Assembly (NCBI GenBank): GCA_911728455.2
Contig: OU452222.1
Coordinates: 20,904,559 to 20,968,558 of the forward strand
Origin: Marthasterias glacialis
Lineage: Eukaryota; Echinodermata; Asteroidea; Forcipulatida; Asteriidae
Direction of reading: 5' to 3'
Length of the DNA: 64,000 bases
The notes beneath the pieces were generated by a model. That model saw only the letters and a program-made list of their open reading frames with translations. It did no database searches and was not told where the DNA came from. The translations under genes were made by a program, and so were the position numbers. Shown piece after piece: positions 57,501 through 64,000 of this stretch (the stretch's first letter is position 1; every line of letters begins with the position of its first letter).

Positions 57501-57779
57501 AACATGTTTCTAAACACTTTGAGATTCTCTAGTGGAAACAGTGCCCGTTACAAAAAGAGACCCCTGCTCAGTTTGTCAAGAAGTCACGGTTTGAATTATC
57601 CAAACACTTGATGGCAAATAAAATCCCTTCAGCACATTCTCACAACAACGTACCATGACCGTATGAAGCCAAATGAGAAAATGACCTACCTGGACTTCCC
57701 ACAAACTTTGTCTGCCAGATCTGTACATTGGCCTTGTCGTCTGCCCCGGCTGGTGGATATTGGAACGCATCTCCCATAT
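33292..57779 (-). CDS. Hnf4: nuclear receptor HNF4
   Basis: Seven minus-strand exons join in matching phases: 57779-57690, 40600-40367, 39336-39221, 35941-35786, 35555-35312, 34723-34487, 33581-33292 (TAG stop). They give 454 residues plus an unseen N-terminus; vertebrate HNF4A has 474. The two zinc fingers start at [15 protein letters not shown], with the HNF4-specific P-box CDGCKGFF and the [20 protein letters not shown] end. The hinge reads [14 protein letters not shown]. The ligand-binding domain has [22 protein letters not shown] split into AF-2-independent helices 3-5, then [35 protein letters not shown] and the AF-2 helix [12 protein letters not shown] serine- and alanine-rich F region ends LPKQEAV, like the vertebrate KQEVI end. 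It binds direct-repeat DNA sites as a homodimer and controls gut and metabolic genes in animals studied. No damage was seen. Confidence 0.97.
34105..34470 (+). repeat. family I repeat with internal ~100-bp tandem units
   Basis: After the family start (TTTGAATCCATTCAACTGCA) the unit GTGGATGATACTGAGTGGTC ... CACATGATGGCATATTGCAT ... CATACAAAACCACA occurs about three times with partial units at both ends. It ends 16 bp before the donor of Hnf4 exon 34723-34487. Confidence 0.75.
35010..35200 (-). mobile_element. SINE family D, reverse copy
   Basis: TTAAGTGTCTTTGCCCAAGG, then GGGATTCGAACCCACACTCT; the A-box region is decayed. Confidence 0.75.
35600..35745 (-). mobile_element. SINE family B, reverse copy
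   Basis: CACCGGTGTGTGTTAAGCAC, TCCTGTGAAAAAAAAAATCT, then GGGATTCGAACCCACGACAT. It lies in the intron between Hnf4 exons 35941-35786 and 35555-35312. Confidence 0.8.
36062..36338. mobile_element. MITE with TCTTCACAC ends
   Basis: Left end AGCCTCTTCACACTAGAGAA; right end in reverse AACCTTTTCACACCACAGAG. TTCCCAGG(A/G)AA blocks recur inverted inside the element. No target duplication is evident. Confidence 0.65.
38706..38790 (+). repeat. tRNA-like SINE head, family E
   Basis: GGCTGGATAGCTCAGTTGGT and GGTCGCAGGTTCAAATCCC keep A- and B-boxes, but the acceptor stem cannot close and the anticodon arm is disrupted. Same flanks as the copy at 4536. Confidence 0.7.
40028..40215 (-). mobile_element. 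SINE family B, reverse copy near the Hnf4 DNA-binding exon
   Basis: CACCGATGTGTGTTAAGCAA, TCCTGTAAAAACAATCCACA, GGGATTCAAACCCACGACC and TCTTACCGCTAGACAATCGA, in that order. Confidence 0.8.
40367..40600 (-). CDS. Hnf4: Hnf4 exon carrying the whole DNA-binding domain
   Basis: All eight zinc-binding cysteines and the P-box lie in this one exon (78 residues including split codons). It enters and leaves in phase 1. The acceptor TTTTCCCAG directly precedes it, and its first codon is completed by the G of exon 57779-57690 to read [10 protein letters not shown]. Confidence 0.95.
40926..41075 (-). mobile_element. decayed SINE family A, reverse copy
   Basis: GGGACTGAAAACCGGATGAG, then GGATTCAAACTGAGGTCC and ACCATACCACTAAGTC, the order expected of a reversed family A head. 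Confidence 0.55.
41161..41334. mobile_element. foldback MITE with GGCCGAAGGCC centre
   Basis: Arms CATATGGACTGGCA, GGGAAATAGTGCAC and CCGAGGGCC recur inverted on the right. The centre CGAGGCCGAAGGCCG is the reverse complement of the centre in the 5154-5295 element. Confidence 0.85.
41329..41636. mobile_element. possible MITE with ATAACACACCTC ends
   Basis: TTATAACACACCTC (41329-41342) and GAGGTGTGTTATAA (about 41621-41634) are inverted. It overlaps the end of the neighbouring foldback by a few bases, so one was probably inserted at the edge of the other. Confidence 0.5.
41759..41832. repeat. short hairpin with GACTCT..AGAGTC arms
   Basis: CTGACGTTTCGACCCTAGAG and its near complement CTCTGCTAGAGTCAAATCGT face each other around AAAAGTCTTTGAAAAAG. 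A related single arm lies at 22918-22948. Confidence 0.65.
46058..46315. mobile_element. 258-bp foldback element with a nested inner hairpin
   Basis: Arms of about 110-120 bases from TTAGCCTTTTTTGAGG to CCTCAAAAAGGCTAA. Shared inverted blocks include TAGGAGTGCACTGTTTGG, CAGACAAATT and TAGTGCCCT. The middle repeats the hairpin GTGTCCACCA.CTCAAAATGG three times in alternating orientation. Confidence 0.9.
47440..47620 (+). repeat. interspersed repeat, partner of 25210-25440
   Basis: CTGGCCCCACTGATTAGAAG, then ACTAAGGTCTTCTCATAATT and AAAAGTTTCTGTCATAAAAA. Confidence 0.7.
48040..48105. mobile_element. right half of a TGACGTCA MITE
   Basis: TGTTTTCCATTGTTT, AAGATGGCAGA and TGACGTCA (48078-48085) followed by ATGCATCAGGTCCAT match 14680-14747. 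The left half is missing or too diverged. Confidence 0.7.
48390..48600 (+). repeat. interspersed repeat J, uninterrupted copy
   Basis: TTATTCTAGACCCAGAATCT, CAGATGTTACAATTGAGGAG, GACTCTGTGCATCA and GGCTCAAGGGGTTTTGAGAA match 59580-59960. That second copy has a MITE inserted at the GAGGT/GACTC point. Confidence 0.8.
49030..49300 (+). mobile_element. TTAA MITE family G, copy
   Basis: CCCTTGAAATATATTTGCC, TTTTTCACTATTTTCTTGTG and GACCGATTGAGAAC are shared with 50095-50420 (reverse) and 54985-55270. Confidence 0.7.
50095..50420 (-). mobile_element. TTAA MITE family G, reverse copy
   Basis: CTCAATCGGTCATTGGAGTC, CATTTCAAGGGAGGTTTTCC and CCATCTTTATACCATGTTAG are inverse to 49030-49300. Confidence 0.7.
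51200..51315. repeat. hairpin with GGTCTTAAA..TTTAAGACC arms
   Basis: GAGGTCTTAAATGGCAGTTT and TAGGTCTTAAACAGCTGTTT are direct and inverted relatives around a GGCCATTATGGCC-like palindrome. Confidence 0.55.
51530..51800 (+). repeat. interspersed repeat, partner of 27660-27930
   Basis: GCTCAACGGTTGTGCTTACG, TTTACATTGAGC and CAGCATGGATAAACT in the same order as the other copy. Confidence 0.7.
52395..52520 (+). repeat. interspersed repeat family F, copy 3
   Basis: GGTCACTGCCTTGGTGCCCA, TTCCAATAGAAATTTACAA and GAGGTGCCCTTTATCAAGAA. It is preceded by a GGCAACGGAGGCA/TGCCTCCGTTGCC hairpin at about 52382-52410. Confidence 0.65.
54985..55270 (+). mobile_element. TTAA MITE family G, copy
   Basis: CCCTTGAAATATTTGCCTGA, TTTTTCACTATTTACTTGTG, CTGATTGAGCTTAA. 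Ends are not clear. Confidence 0.65.
56938..57005 (-). mobile_element. SINE family B tail fragment
   Basis: CATCTATGTTTGATAAGCAC followed by CAGTGCTTTTCCGAGTTCTG. The head is absent. Confidence 0.6.
57690..57779 (-). CDS. Hnf4: Hnf4 upstream coding exon (N-terminal region)
   Basis: The acceptor CAACACAG precedes ATATGGGAGATGCG and the donor CCAG|GTAGGT follows. The 29 full codons read [20 protein letters not shown] then WQTKFVGSP. Both borders are phase 1 and the exit phase fits the DNA-binding exon exactly. The ANVQI piece sits where vertebrate HNF4A has ENVQV, so this is likely the A/B-region exon. The ATG at its third base could be a start, but the phase-1 entry suggests at least one earlier exon. 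Confidence 0.75.
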
Positions 57780-59023
57780 CTGTGTTGGAGTAAAAACCCG
57801 CCAGTGTGAACGTTAGATGGTAGGGGAACTCTTAACCCCTTCTCTACAAGTCAAAATCCACTGTGTTAATGTTTAATAAGTGTCTGGGATGAATGACGTT
57901 GAGATGGCTTTGACTTCAAGCAAAGAATGAAGACTTGCATTGGTTGCAATACATGTAGCGATACTGGATAGAGGACAAATGGCAGCCGCATTCTATGGAA
58001 CTTAACAACGCTGAATCCTCCCGCAGTGGGAAAAAAAAAACGCCTATTCAAAATAATCTTATCTTTAGTGCTTTCCGCGGCCAGTACATGTATTTCAATT
58101 GCTATCTTGCCACTGCCTTTGAAGACATTTATGCAAATTGCAAGCAACCCGAGATATTCCATCCACCCCGAGGTAAAAAATAGTACAGTCTTTTTCGATG
58201 CAGAAAACAGTTAAGATAACAGATAATATTTAAGGTAACTTATAAATCAACGGGGGTTTCTAATAGTAAGGCTAGACCATTTGGATAATGGGGGGTGATA
58301 TGCACTCTTTTCAACAGAAATTTGCTAAAAGCCAGTAAAAATATTTCTTGGTATTGACACGGTATTAATAAGTTAATAGATATTAGCCTTCAATGATCAG
58401 CACACACATATATTGACCTACAGAAGCTGGGTCAAATATGATAAGTTGTTTCAATTTTTCGACCGTAGAATTTACACAGATAGGTTGCTGTAATAAAATA
58501 CTCAAAATAACATGCAAAATCAGCTATGCTTTCAAATTCTTTTGTTAAGATCATGCAAAAGGGATTGAAAATCTTTGAGCTGGAAGCAAAGTATTAACAG
58601 ACAAAGGGAATGTTAGTAACATTTTTACAATAGGCCGATACAGACAAGTACACGATATCCCAATTAATTAATTCAGCAAATGGCCAACTGCACTTAACTT
58701 TGCACTGTGTTTTTCAGTTTTCTGTGTTTTTTCAGCTGAGAACTTGCTTGTCTTGTTTGATTAATCTACTATTGTATTAGTATGTCATATGCAAACTGCA
58801 GCCCCATACTTATTTATAATTTCAAGCAATAAACTACATGAATGGGTAAATTTTAATTCAATTTTTCGGATTAACAAAGGACAATTTGCAACCCCCGAAC
58901 AAAGATATTTCATTTAATTTCTTTTCGTTTATTAGTTCTGGTTGTGAAGCCAAGGATTCTCAAAAAAGTGAACTTGATAACTATACCAGCCAAGAACCCT
59001 ATGGAGAGAAGACGAGGAAGGAA

Positions 59024-59172
59024 GTTTCAGTTTTAGATGTTGGAAGAAAACCCCAGAGATTTATTCCAGGGAAAACCCACGCAACTTGGTAGGGACTGAA
59101 AACCCATTCCACATAGTGCCCCCGGCGGGATTCGAACCGGGGTCCTGGAGGTGGAAGGCGAGGAAAGATACT
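59024..59172 (-). mobile_element. SINE family A, reverse copy, A-box end truncated
   Basis: AGGGACTGAAAACCCATTCC, GCGGGATTCGAACCGGGGTC and GGTGGAAGGCGAGGAAAGAT are the inverse of 3496-3600. It abuts the family E SINE head at 59200. Confidence 0.85.
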
Positions 59173-59199
59173 GACAACGTAGGGAAACCACCAACATTA

Positions 59200-59295
59200 G
59201 GGCTGGATAGCTCAGTTGGTGATGGCTGGCACATTATCATTATCCTGAGGTAGCAGTTTCAAATCCCGTTCTAGTCAATTTTTCTTTGCTCACTC
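59200..59295 (+). repeat. tRNA-like SINE head, family E
   Basis: GGCTGGATAGCTCAGTTGG and TTCAAATCCCGTTCTAGTCA, with the ACCACCAACATT leader. The anticodon arm is destroyed by a GATGGCTGGC-type insertion. Confidence 0.7.
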
Positions 59296-59579
59296 CAAAA
59301 CTGAAAATTGAAACTTAAGATTGGCTTTCTTGACAAAAGTAAGTACCTTTTTAAAATACATGCATCAATGTAGTCAACTCTGATACATTTTCTTCAAAAT
59401 AACACATGAAGTTCACTTCTTTTTTATTATTCAATAGTCACTTATACAAATTGATGGAACAGGTTTGCAAGGAGGGTGCACTGGGCATGTGCATGACCAC
59501 AATCAAAAACATTTATAATGTATCCTGGCAGTATAAAAAAGGAGCAACAAGGACGAGATTTGATGAGTGTGACAATTCC

Positions 59580-59960
59580 TGAAAATGGTTCATGGGTCGC
59601 GGTTCCCTCTTATTCTAGACCAGGAAACTCCCAGATGTTACATCTAGGAGGTTAAGGCCAGGTCCGAATAAATGGCTTCGGCAGTGGCTCTGACCGGAAC
59701 GTCGATGATTCCTATTCTTCAGCGTTGTTGTCGCAGCCAGCAGCCATAGCCGTAGCCAAAGTCGCTTGATTCGGACACGGCCTTAGACTCTGTGCATCAA
59801 CATAAAAACAGAACTACACAGATTTGGACACAATGTGGACTACTTCTTTCTCTCTTTTGGAGCCTCCTTTACTTCCTTCAAGAACATTTGAAGGCTCAAG
59901 GAGATTTTGAGAAAATCCTAAAATCACATGCCTGGGGGCAAGTCAAAAATGACTTGAATA
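59580..59960 (+). repeat. interspersed repeat J, split by a MITE
   Basis: Same blocks as 48390-48600, interrupted at 59653-59785. Confidence 0.8.
59653..59785. mobile_element. 133-bp MITE, AGGCC..GTCCGAAT ends, inserted in repeat J
   Basis: Left TAAGGCCAGGTCCGAATAAA; right in reverse TAAGGCCGTGTCCGAATCAA. TA (or TAA/TTA) borders both ends. The second copy of the host repeat at 48390 shows the site without the insert. Confidence 0.85.
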
Positions 59961-60919
59961 AAGAAAAACTTTTTAAAGACTGGCTATGAAAGAAATACTA
60001 TAAAAAAACATCTACTGGTGAAAGAGTGGCAAAACAAAGAGGTAGTTTAAATACCTATTTTGTGTTCACAACATGTGGAATTCACTCCCTATCTAAAGCA
60101 CAAAAGGTGTACCTTAGATTAAAATGTTGAATAGATATGAAACCAAAACAGATCATACCCACCAATTGAAACTTTTTTCAATAGGCATTTTCACACAAAT
60201 GATTGGTAATGATGATTATGTATCATTGCACATATTAAAAATGTGATACATAGGTTCCGCTATTTCTAAAAACTGCCAAGGGCTTGTAAAAACCACTTTA
60301 CTTGCCCAATGGGCTACTTAAAATTGCGTAATCTACTTGTGCCAGTTTAAAATGTTCAGATATATATTTTTAACATTTTTTCAAACTTCACGCTCTTGCC
60401 ATGTCAAAATAAAATGTCAAGATCTTTTTATTCAACAGGGCAGGAGCGTGACGTTTGACACCACTTTTGGAATTCGGTGCGGCAAAGGCTGAGTTCAACC
60501 ATGGCTCAACGGGCCCTGCTGTAATTACCCTGCTGTGCTGTTGACAAAAATCGGCAGAAGCATGACTTTTGAAACCACTGCCGTGCCAATGCCACGCTGT
60601 TGCCAAATGCAAATGATTTGAATTCGACACAGTAAGAGTTCAATGTACGAAACGGGCCTTAGCTGTGAACGACCTCCATAATGAAACAGGGGTGTGAGGG
60701 GAGGGGAATGTGACGCCCCCAAACATTGTTCTTAGATGGCATTTTGAGCCCAGCACTTGGCGAATGAAGAACTAAAGTAGTAATAGAAGACTGGCATCCA
60801 GACTTTTTAGCTATTTTGCCGACTTACAATTGTTGTTTTTCCTTTTAGTACACAAATTTTGAAAAATAGAAGAGATTTGTTGCTTTTGACATTTTGACAT
60901 TATTGAATACAGCACGGTT

Positions 60920-60988
60920 GGCATTTCCTTTCATGGGGTTGTATGGGAACCATGGCTTCTATACACTACCCCCCAAAAAGGAAATGCC
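60920..60988. repeat. hairpin with GGCATTTCCTTT arms
   Basis: GGCATTTCCTTT (60920-60931) and AAAGGAAATGCC (60977-60988) are perfect 12-base inverted repeats around a 45-base loop. Confidence 0.75.
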
Positions 60989-61189
60989 AGTCAGCAAGAT
61001 GGCTTCCATACACCCTCCCAAAGAAAATGCCTTGATGCCCCTGGTTGAAAAGGGTTACCTTTGGCTCTGGAGCAGAGAAGATTCTTGAAAGCTTGGCAAA
61101 CTTAATGGCCCAGCTGGCAAGTGACTGAAACATTTAAGGTCATTAAACCTGTGGTCAAGTTTGTGTACATGTCCATAAACGGCATATAA

Positions 61190-61415
61190 TCTTGTGGCAT
61201 GTTGTGTCCAAGCGGTCAAGCACACTTGACTCAAGCTCTGGTGTTCCTGTGGGTTTGAGTCCCAGTCTTGACACTTGTGTCCTAAAGCAAGACACTTGAC
61301 CATTATTGCTTCGTTCTTCAGATGGGATGTAAATCTGTAGGTTCTGTGTGTTGTGTAAAGCATGTAAAATAACCCAGTAACACTTATCGCGAAAAGAAGG
61401 GGTTTGTCCCCTTGC
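61190..61415 (+). mobile_element. SINE family D copy
   Basis: GTCCAAGCGGTCAAGCACAC (A-box region), GGGTTTGAGTCCCAGTC (B-box), TAAAGCAAGACACTTGACC tail. Confidence 0.8.
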
Positions 61416-61659
61416 TTCTGGTAGTTGGTGCTAAATGCGCCGCAACACCTTGTAAACCCTCATAACGTGCTACATAAATGGTCTCATAGTTCAAACAAAA
61501 ACACTTCAAAACCTTTCTTAGAAAAAAGACTGAATAAAGATGTCGCAATGACATCGAAAGGTACGCCTCTGCAATACTTTGATTCCATAAAGGTATCTAA
61601 CATTATCTTAAATTTACTTCCGTCTGAAATAGTCAAAAACGAGCAACCGATATTTAAAA

Positions 61660-61712
61660 GCCCCCCCCCAAAAAAAAAAAAAAATAAATAAATAAATAAA
61701 TAAATAATAAAA
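61660..61712. repeat. poly-C/poly-A and AAAT microsatellite
   Basis: A CCCCCCCCC run, then A-rich sequence and seven or so AAAT units. Confidence 0.9.
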
Positions 61713-61959
61713 AATCACTTTTGCTAATTTTAGTTGCTGCAATTGAAACAAGCCCTATGTGAAGATGCAAAAAACACGAAGAATCACAAATTGTTTGCTA
61801 TTGTTGTTTTGACTAAAATGAAACCAGATGATAAAATGACCACAGGCTGGTAGTGTGGTGCTTATTATAAAACTAGAGAATAGGAATTAAATTACTCTTC
61901 CAAAAACAATAATATACTTACCCTTTAACAAACCCCTTATACAGGCCTGTTCAATCCAA

Positions 61960-62299
61960 TTAAAGGTAAAATACAGGATTGGTAAAGCTGATAGTGCAGT
62001 GTTCTTACTTTGTGTGATTCAATGGGAAAACAAACCTGTGAAAATTTGGGCTCAATCCGTCCTCTGAGTCAGGAGAAAATAGTGAAAAACCATGCTCACT
62101 TCAAGAATGTAAACATATTGTCCTTAATTTTGATCGTTACAGCTGAAATTTAAATGTTGGTCTTCAAATTCTATTTGCTCAACTTTGACATTATTTCAGA
62201 CAAAAATGTTTCTATGGAAGATTGGTACTGGAATAAACTTCTTAATCAGTGAGCTTTTTTTTTAAATTGATGAATACCACTCCTGTATTTTACCTTTAA
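61960..62299. mobile_element. TTAA-flanked MITE, complete, second subfamily
   Basis: Inverted ends AGGTAAAATACAGGA are bordered by TTAA at 61960-61963 and 62296-62299. The interior shares GGCTCAATCCGTCCTCTGAG and AATAGTGAAAAACC with family G. A part of its right side recurs at about 43130-43200. Confidence 0.85.
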
Positions 62300-62345
62300 A
62301 TAAGAATACTGCACCACATAGGTTTTCAAACAGCCGTCAAACAAA

Positions 62346-62470
62346 TCTACCGATAACAATAATAACATTAATTAGTACTTATATAGCACCACGTTTGCCT
62401 AAAACGACGATCAAGGCGCTTTCCATAAAAATAGATGCAAAAGTCAACCATAACCTGCTACAAATTTACC
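62346..62470 (-). mobile_element. 3' tail of a LINE, reverse orientation
   Basis: AACAATAATAACATTAATTA, CTTATATAGCACCACGTTTG and AAGGCGCTTTCCATAAAA, similar in layout to the 3' end of the LINE at 10842. Confidence 0.55.
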
Positions 62471-63621
62471 TCACAAAATATGATTGGTCCTATCAGTGTT
62501 TGTGTTTATGATTGGAAATTGGCTTTATCCCCCAAATTTTTGCTCTATTGGAATGATTGTTTGTTTTGGAAACAACTATAAAACTGAACCACATGAAAAA
62601 CATCGGACAAACTCAATAGGCAAGGTCTAATATCACAGTCTAAAACTTGGTACTACCAAAACACAGCATCAAAGAGGTTTCTGCCGGCCTCTTCAATATT
62701 GAACATAATGATGAAAAAGTCTGTACTTTATATATTTACCTGACAAATCTGACAAGGTTTTAATTCCAAAAGGGACGCCCAGATCTGCGAGTTTGTGGTA
62801 AATGTTGCTTGCTTTGGGAGATTGGTCCTATCAGTGTTTGTGTGTACAACCCGCACTCCCCAATATGCCCATACATACACTCGATTCAATAAGCAGAAGA
62901 TTTCAACATAAATACTGCATGTCGGCTCCACTTTGTGAAAAAAGGCCGGGGCAGTTTACTCTACAGGGGCCGGCAACAATTGAGGCCGACATGCTCGAGG
63001 CACACGCTCTGTTGACAGAAGAATTGCAGCGCCGTTGATTCATCCGCTGCAGGACCGGACGGTAGAGATCCGCAAATACAGTTAACTGGTTACTGCAGAG
63101 TGATCCTGGTGCCGCGATGTCGGGCGGCATTGGACGGTAACTCTTTTTGCCAATGATGGCTCAATCAGAAACAGGATAGATGTTAACTGCACTTTACTAA
63201 TATGTGCCAATCTGGAGTTATAAATCTACGACCCAGAATGGAAACACTTAACTCATCAAAGGGGGAAGGAGCAACATTAGTTTTTTTGGAAGCCCATCCT
63301 TGAATTCTAGTCCTCTCACCCAAGTCTTCGTACCAATGTTTTGGAAGCGGTGGTCTCTCCTATAACTACTAACACTACAGAGAACCACACTACCCAATGG
63401 CAGGGGGGTACAAACTCTCACACGAAACAAATTTGTCTAACTTCAAATCTGGTCTCACACTGGCCAGTTAAGTTCTTCAAATGAAAGCTTTAACTTAAAT
63501 CAATGTATTCATCATACAAAAAGCATTCTAGTGCAACATATTTGAGTTCCGTAACACAGTTATCTGTAGCTTATACTCAAATGTATGATACCAGCTAATT
63601 GGTTATTGAAGAAGTTTATTT

Positions 63622-63650
63622 ATATACATACATACATACATACATACACT
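63622..63650. repeat. (ACAT)n microsatellite
   Basis: About six ACAT units. Confidence 0.95.
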
Positions 63651-63739
63651 GGGCTTTTATATATTGCCATTTCATTCAGAGCACAGCGCATTAGAGTATT
63701 TTTACTTTTTGAAGTATGAGACCTATTCCTTTACATAGC

Positions 63740-64000
63740 ACCATGTAACGGTTTACAAGGTGCTGTGGCGCAATCTGCAGTCGATCAAACCAGGAACACC
63801 GGGGCAGACCCCTTCTCTTTGCGATAAGTGTCACTGGGTTCTTTTACGTATATTACACAACATACGGGACCTACGGCTTTACGTCCCATCCGTTGGACGC
63901 AGCCATAATGGTTAAGTGTCTTGCTTAAGGACACGAGTTACACGACCGGGACACGAACCCAAGCTCTGCTGGTCTGAAACACCACAGCTTGAGTCCGGTT
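63740..64000 (-). mobile_element. SINE family D, reverse copy, cut by the window end
   Basis: GGACCTACGGCTTTACGTCC, TTAAGTGTCTTGCTTAAGGA and the reversed B-box GACCGGGACACGAACCC. The A-box end would lie beyond 64000. Confidence 0.8.

Larger units (their letters stand above)
40601..57689 (-). other. 17-kb Hnf4 intron, repeat-rich, no exon recognised
   Basis: Besides the listed repeats I saw no coding exon. Stretches 44430-45850, 47640-48020, 51850-52300, 53550-54980 and 55280-56380 look like AT-rich sequence without recognisable features. A 153-codon + strand frame at 42206-42667 shows no domain. A C/A homopolymer junction lies at 54772-54804. Confidence 0.6.
57780..64000. other. region 5' of the known Hnf4 exons, no gene confirmed
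   Basis: It contains SINEs, MITEs and LINE tails listed separately. A GC-richer stretch at about 62900-63130 might hold a promoter or first exon, but no ATG exon with a phase-1 donor was found. 58170-58880 and 59990-60380 show nothing I can name. Confidence 0.5.

Noticed and set aside
62802-63038. 78-codon + strand frame with GPATIEADMLEAHALLTEELQRR-like end
   Set aside because: The helical-looking end is suggestive, but there are no joined exons or recognised family, and the minus strand is equally open here.

Overview
The window looks like intron-rich, AT-rich nuclear DNA from a marine invertebrate deuterostome, most likely an echinoderm. This is inference from three animal genes with clean GT-AG introns, a nuclear receptor of HNF4 type, and a dense load of tRNA-derived SINEs, small palindromic MITEs and CR1/L2-type LINE pieces. 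No marker in the window fixes the species.

Layout. (1) About 0.4-14.55 kb, + strand: the 3' part of a STAND/NACHT-type ATPase gene with C-terminal TPR-like repeats (TTC41/NPHP3-like). At least eleven exons can be joined in frame. Its introns hold a 42-bp minisatellite grown from the gene's own exon-intron junction (about 22 copies of a 5' splice site), a duplicated half-exon, nested SINEs, a TTAA-flanked MITE, and a 5'-truncated LINE with an intact reverse transcriptase ORF. (2) 14.6-18.3 kb: intergenic, with MITEs that carry TGACGTCA palindromes. (3) About 18.3-23.7 kb, + strand: a DIPK1 (FAM69) family secretory-pathway kinase-like protein in three coding exons, with several small foldback elements upstream and a 400-bp foldback in its second intron. 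(4) 23.7-33.3 kb: intergenic repeats. (5) 33.29-57.78 kb, - strand: the nuclear receptor gene Hnf4 in seven joined exons, covering an upstream N-terminal exon, the DNA-binding domain, hinge, ligand-binding domain and C-terminal F region. The 17-kb intron between the N-terminal and DNA-binding exons is full of MITEs. The first exon is not identified. (6) 57.8-64 kb: repeats and perhaps the 5' side of Hnf4.

The three genes are unrelated in function and no operon-like organisation is expected. The unusual content is in the repeats: the splice-donor minisatellite, a 118-bp near-perfect hairpin MITE with a 9-bp target duplication, a dated insertion of one MITE inside another repeat, and a MITE family carrying CRE-like and YY1-like sites. 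I found no CRISPR array, rRNA gene or convincing functional tRNA gene. Exon limits were read by eye from splice consensus and reading-frame phase, so ends may shift by a few bases.
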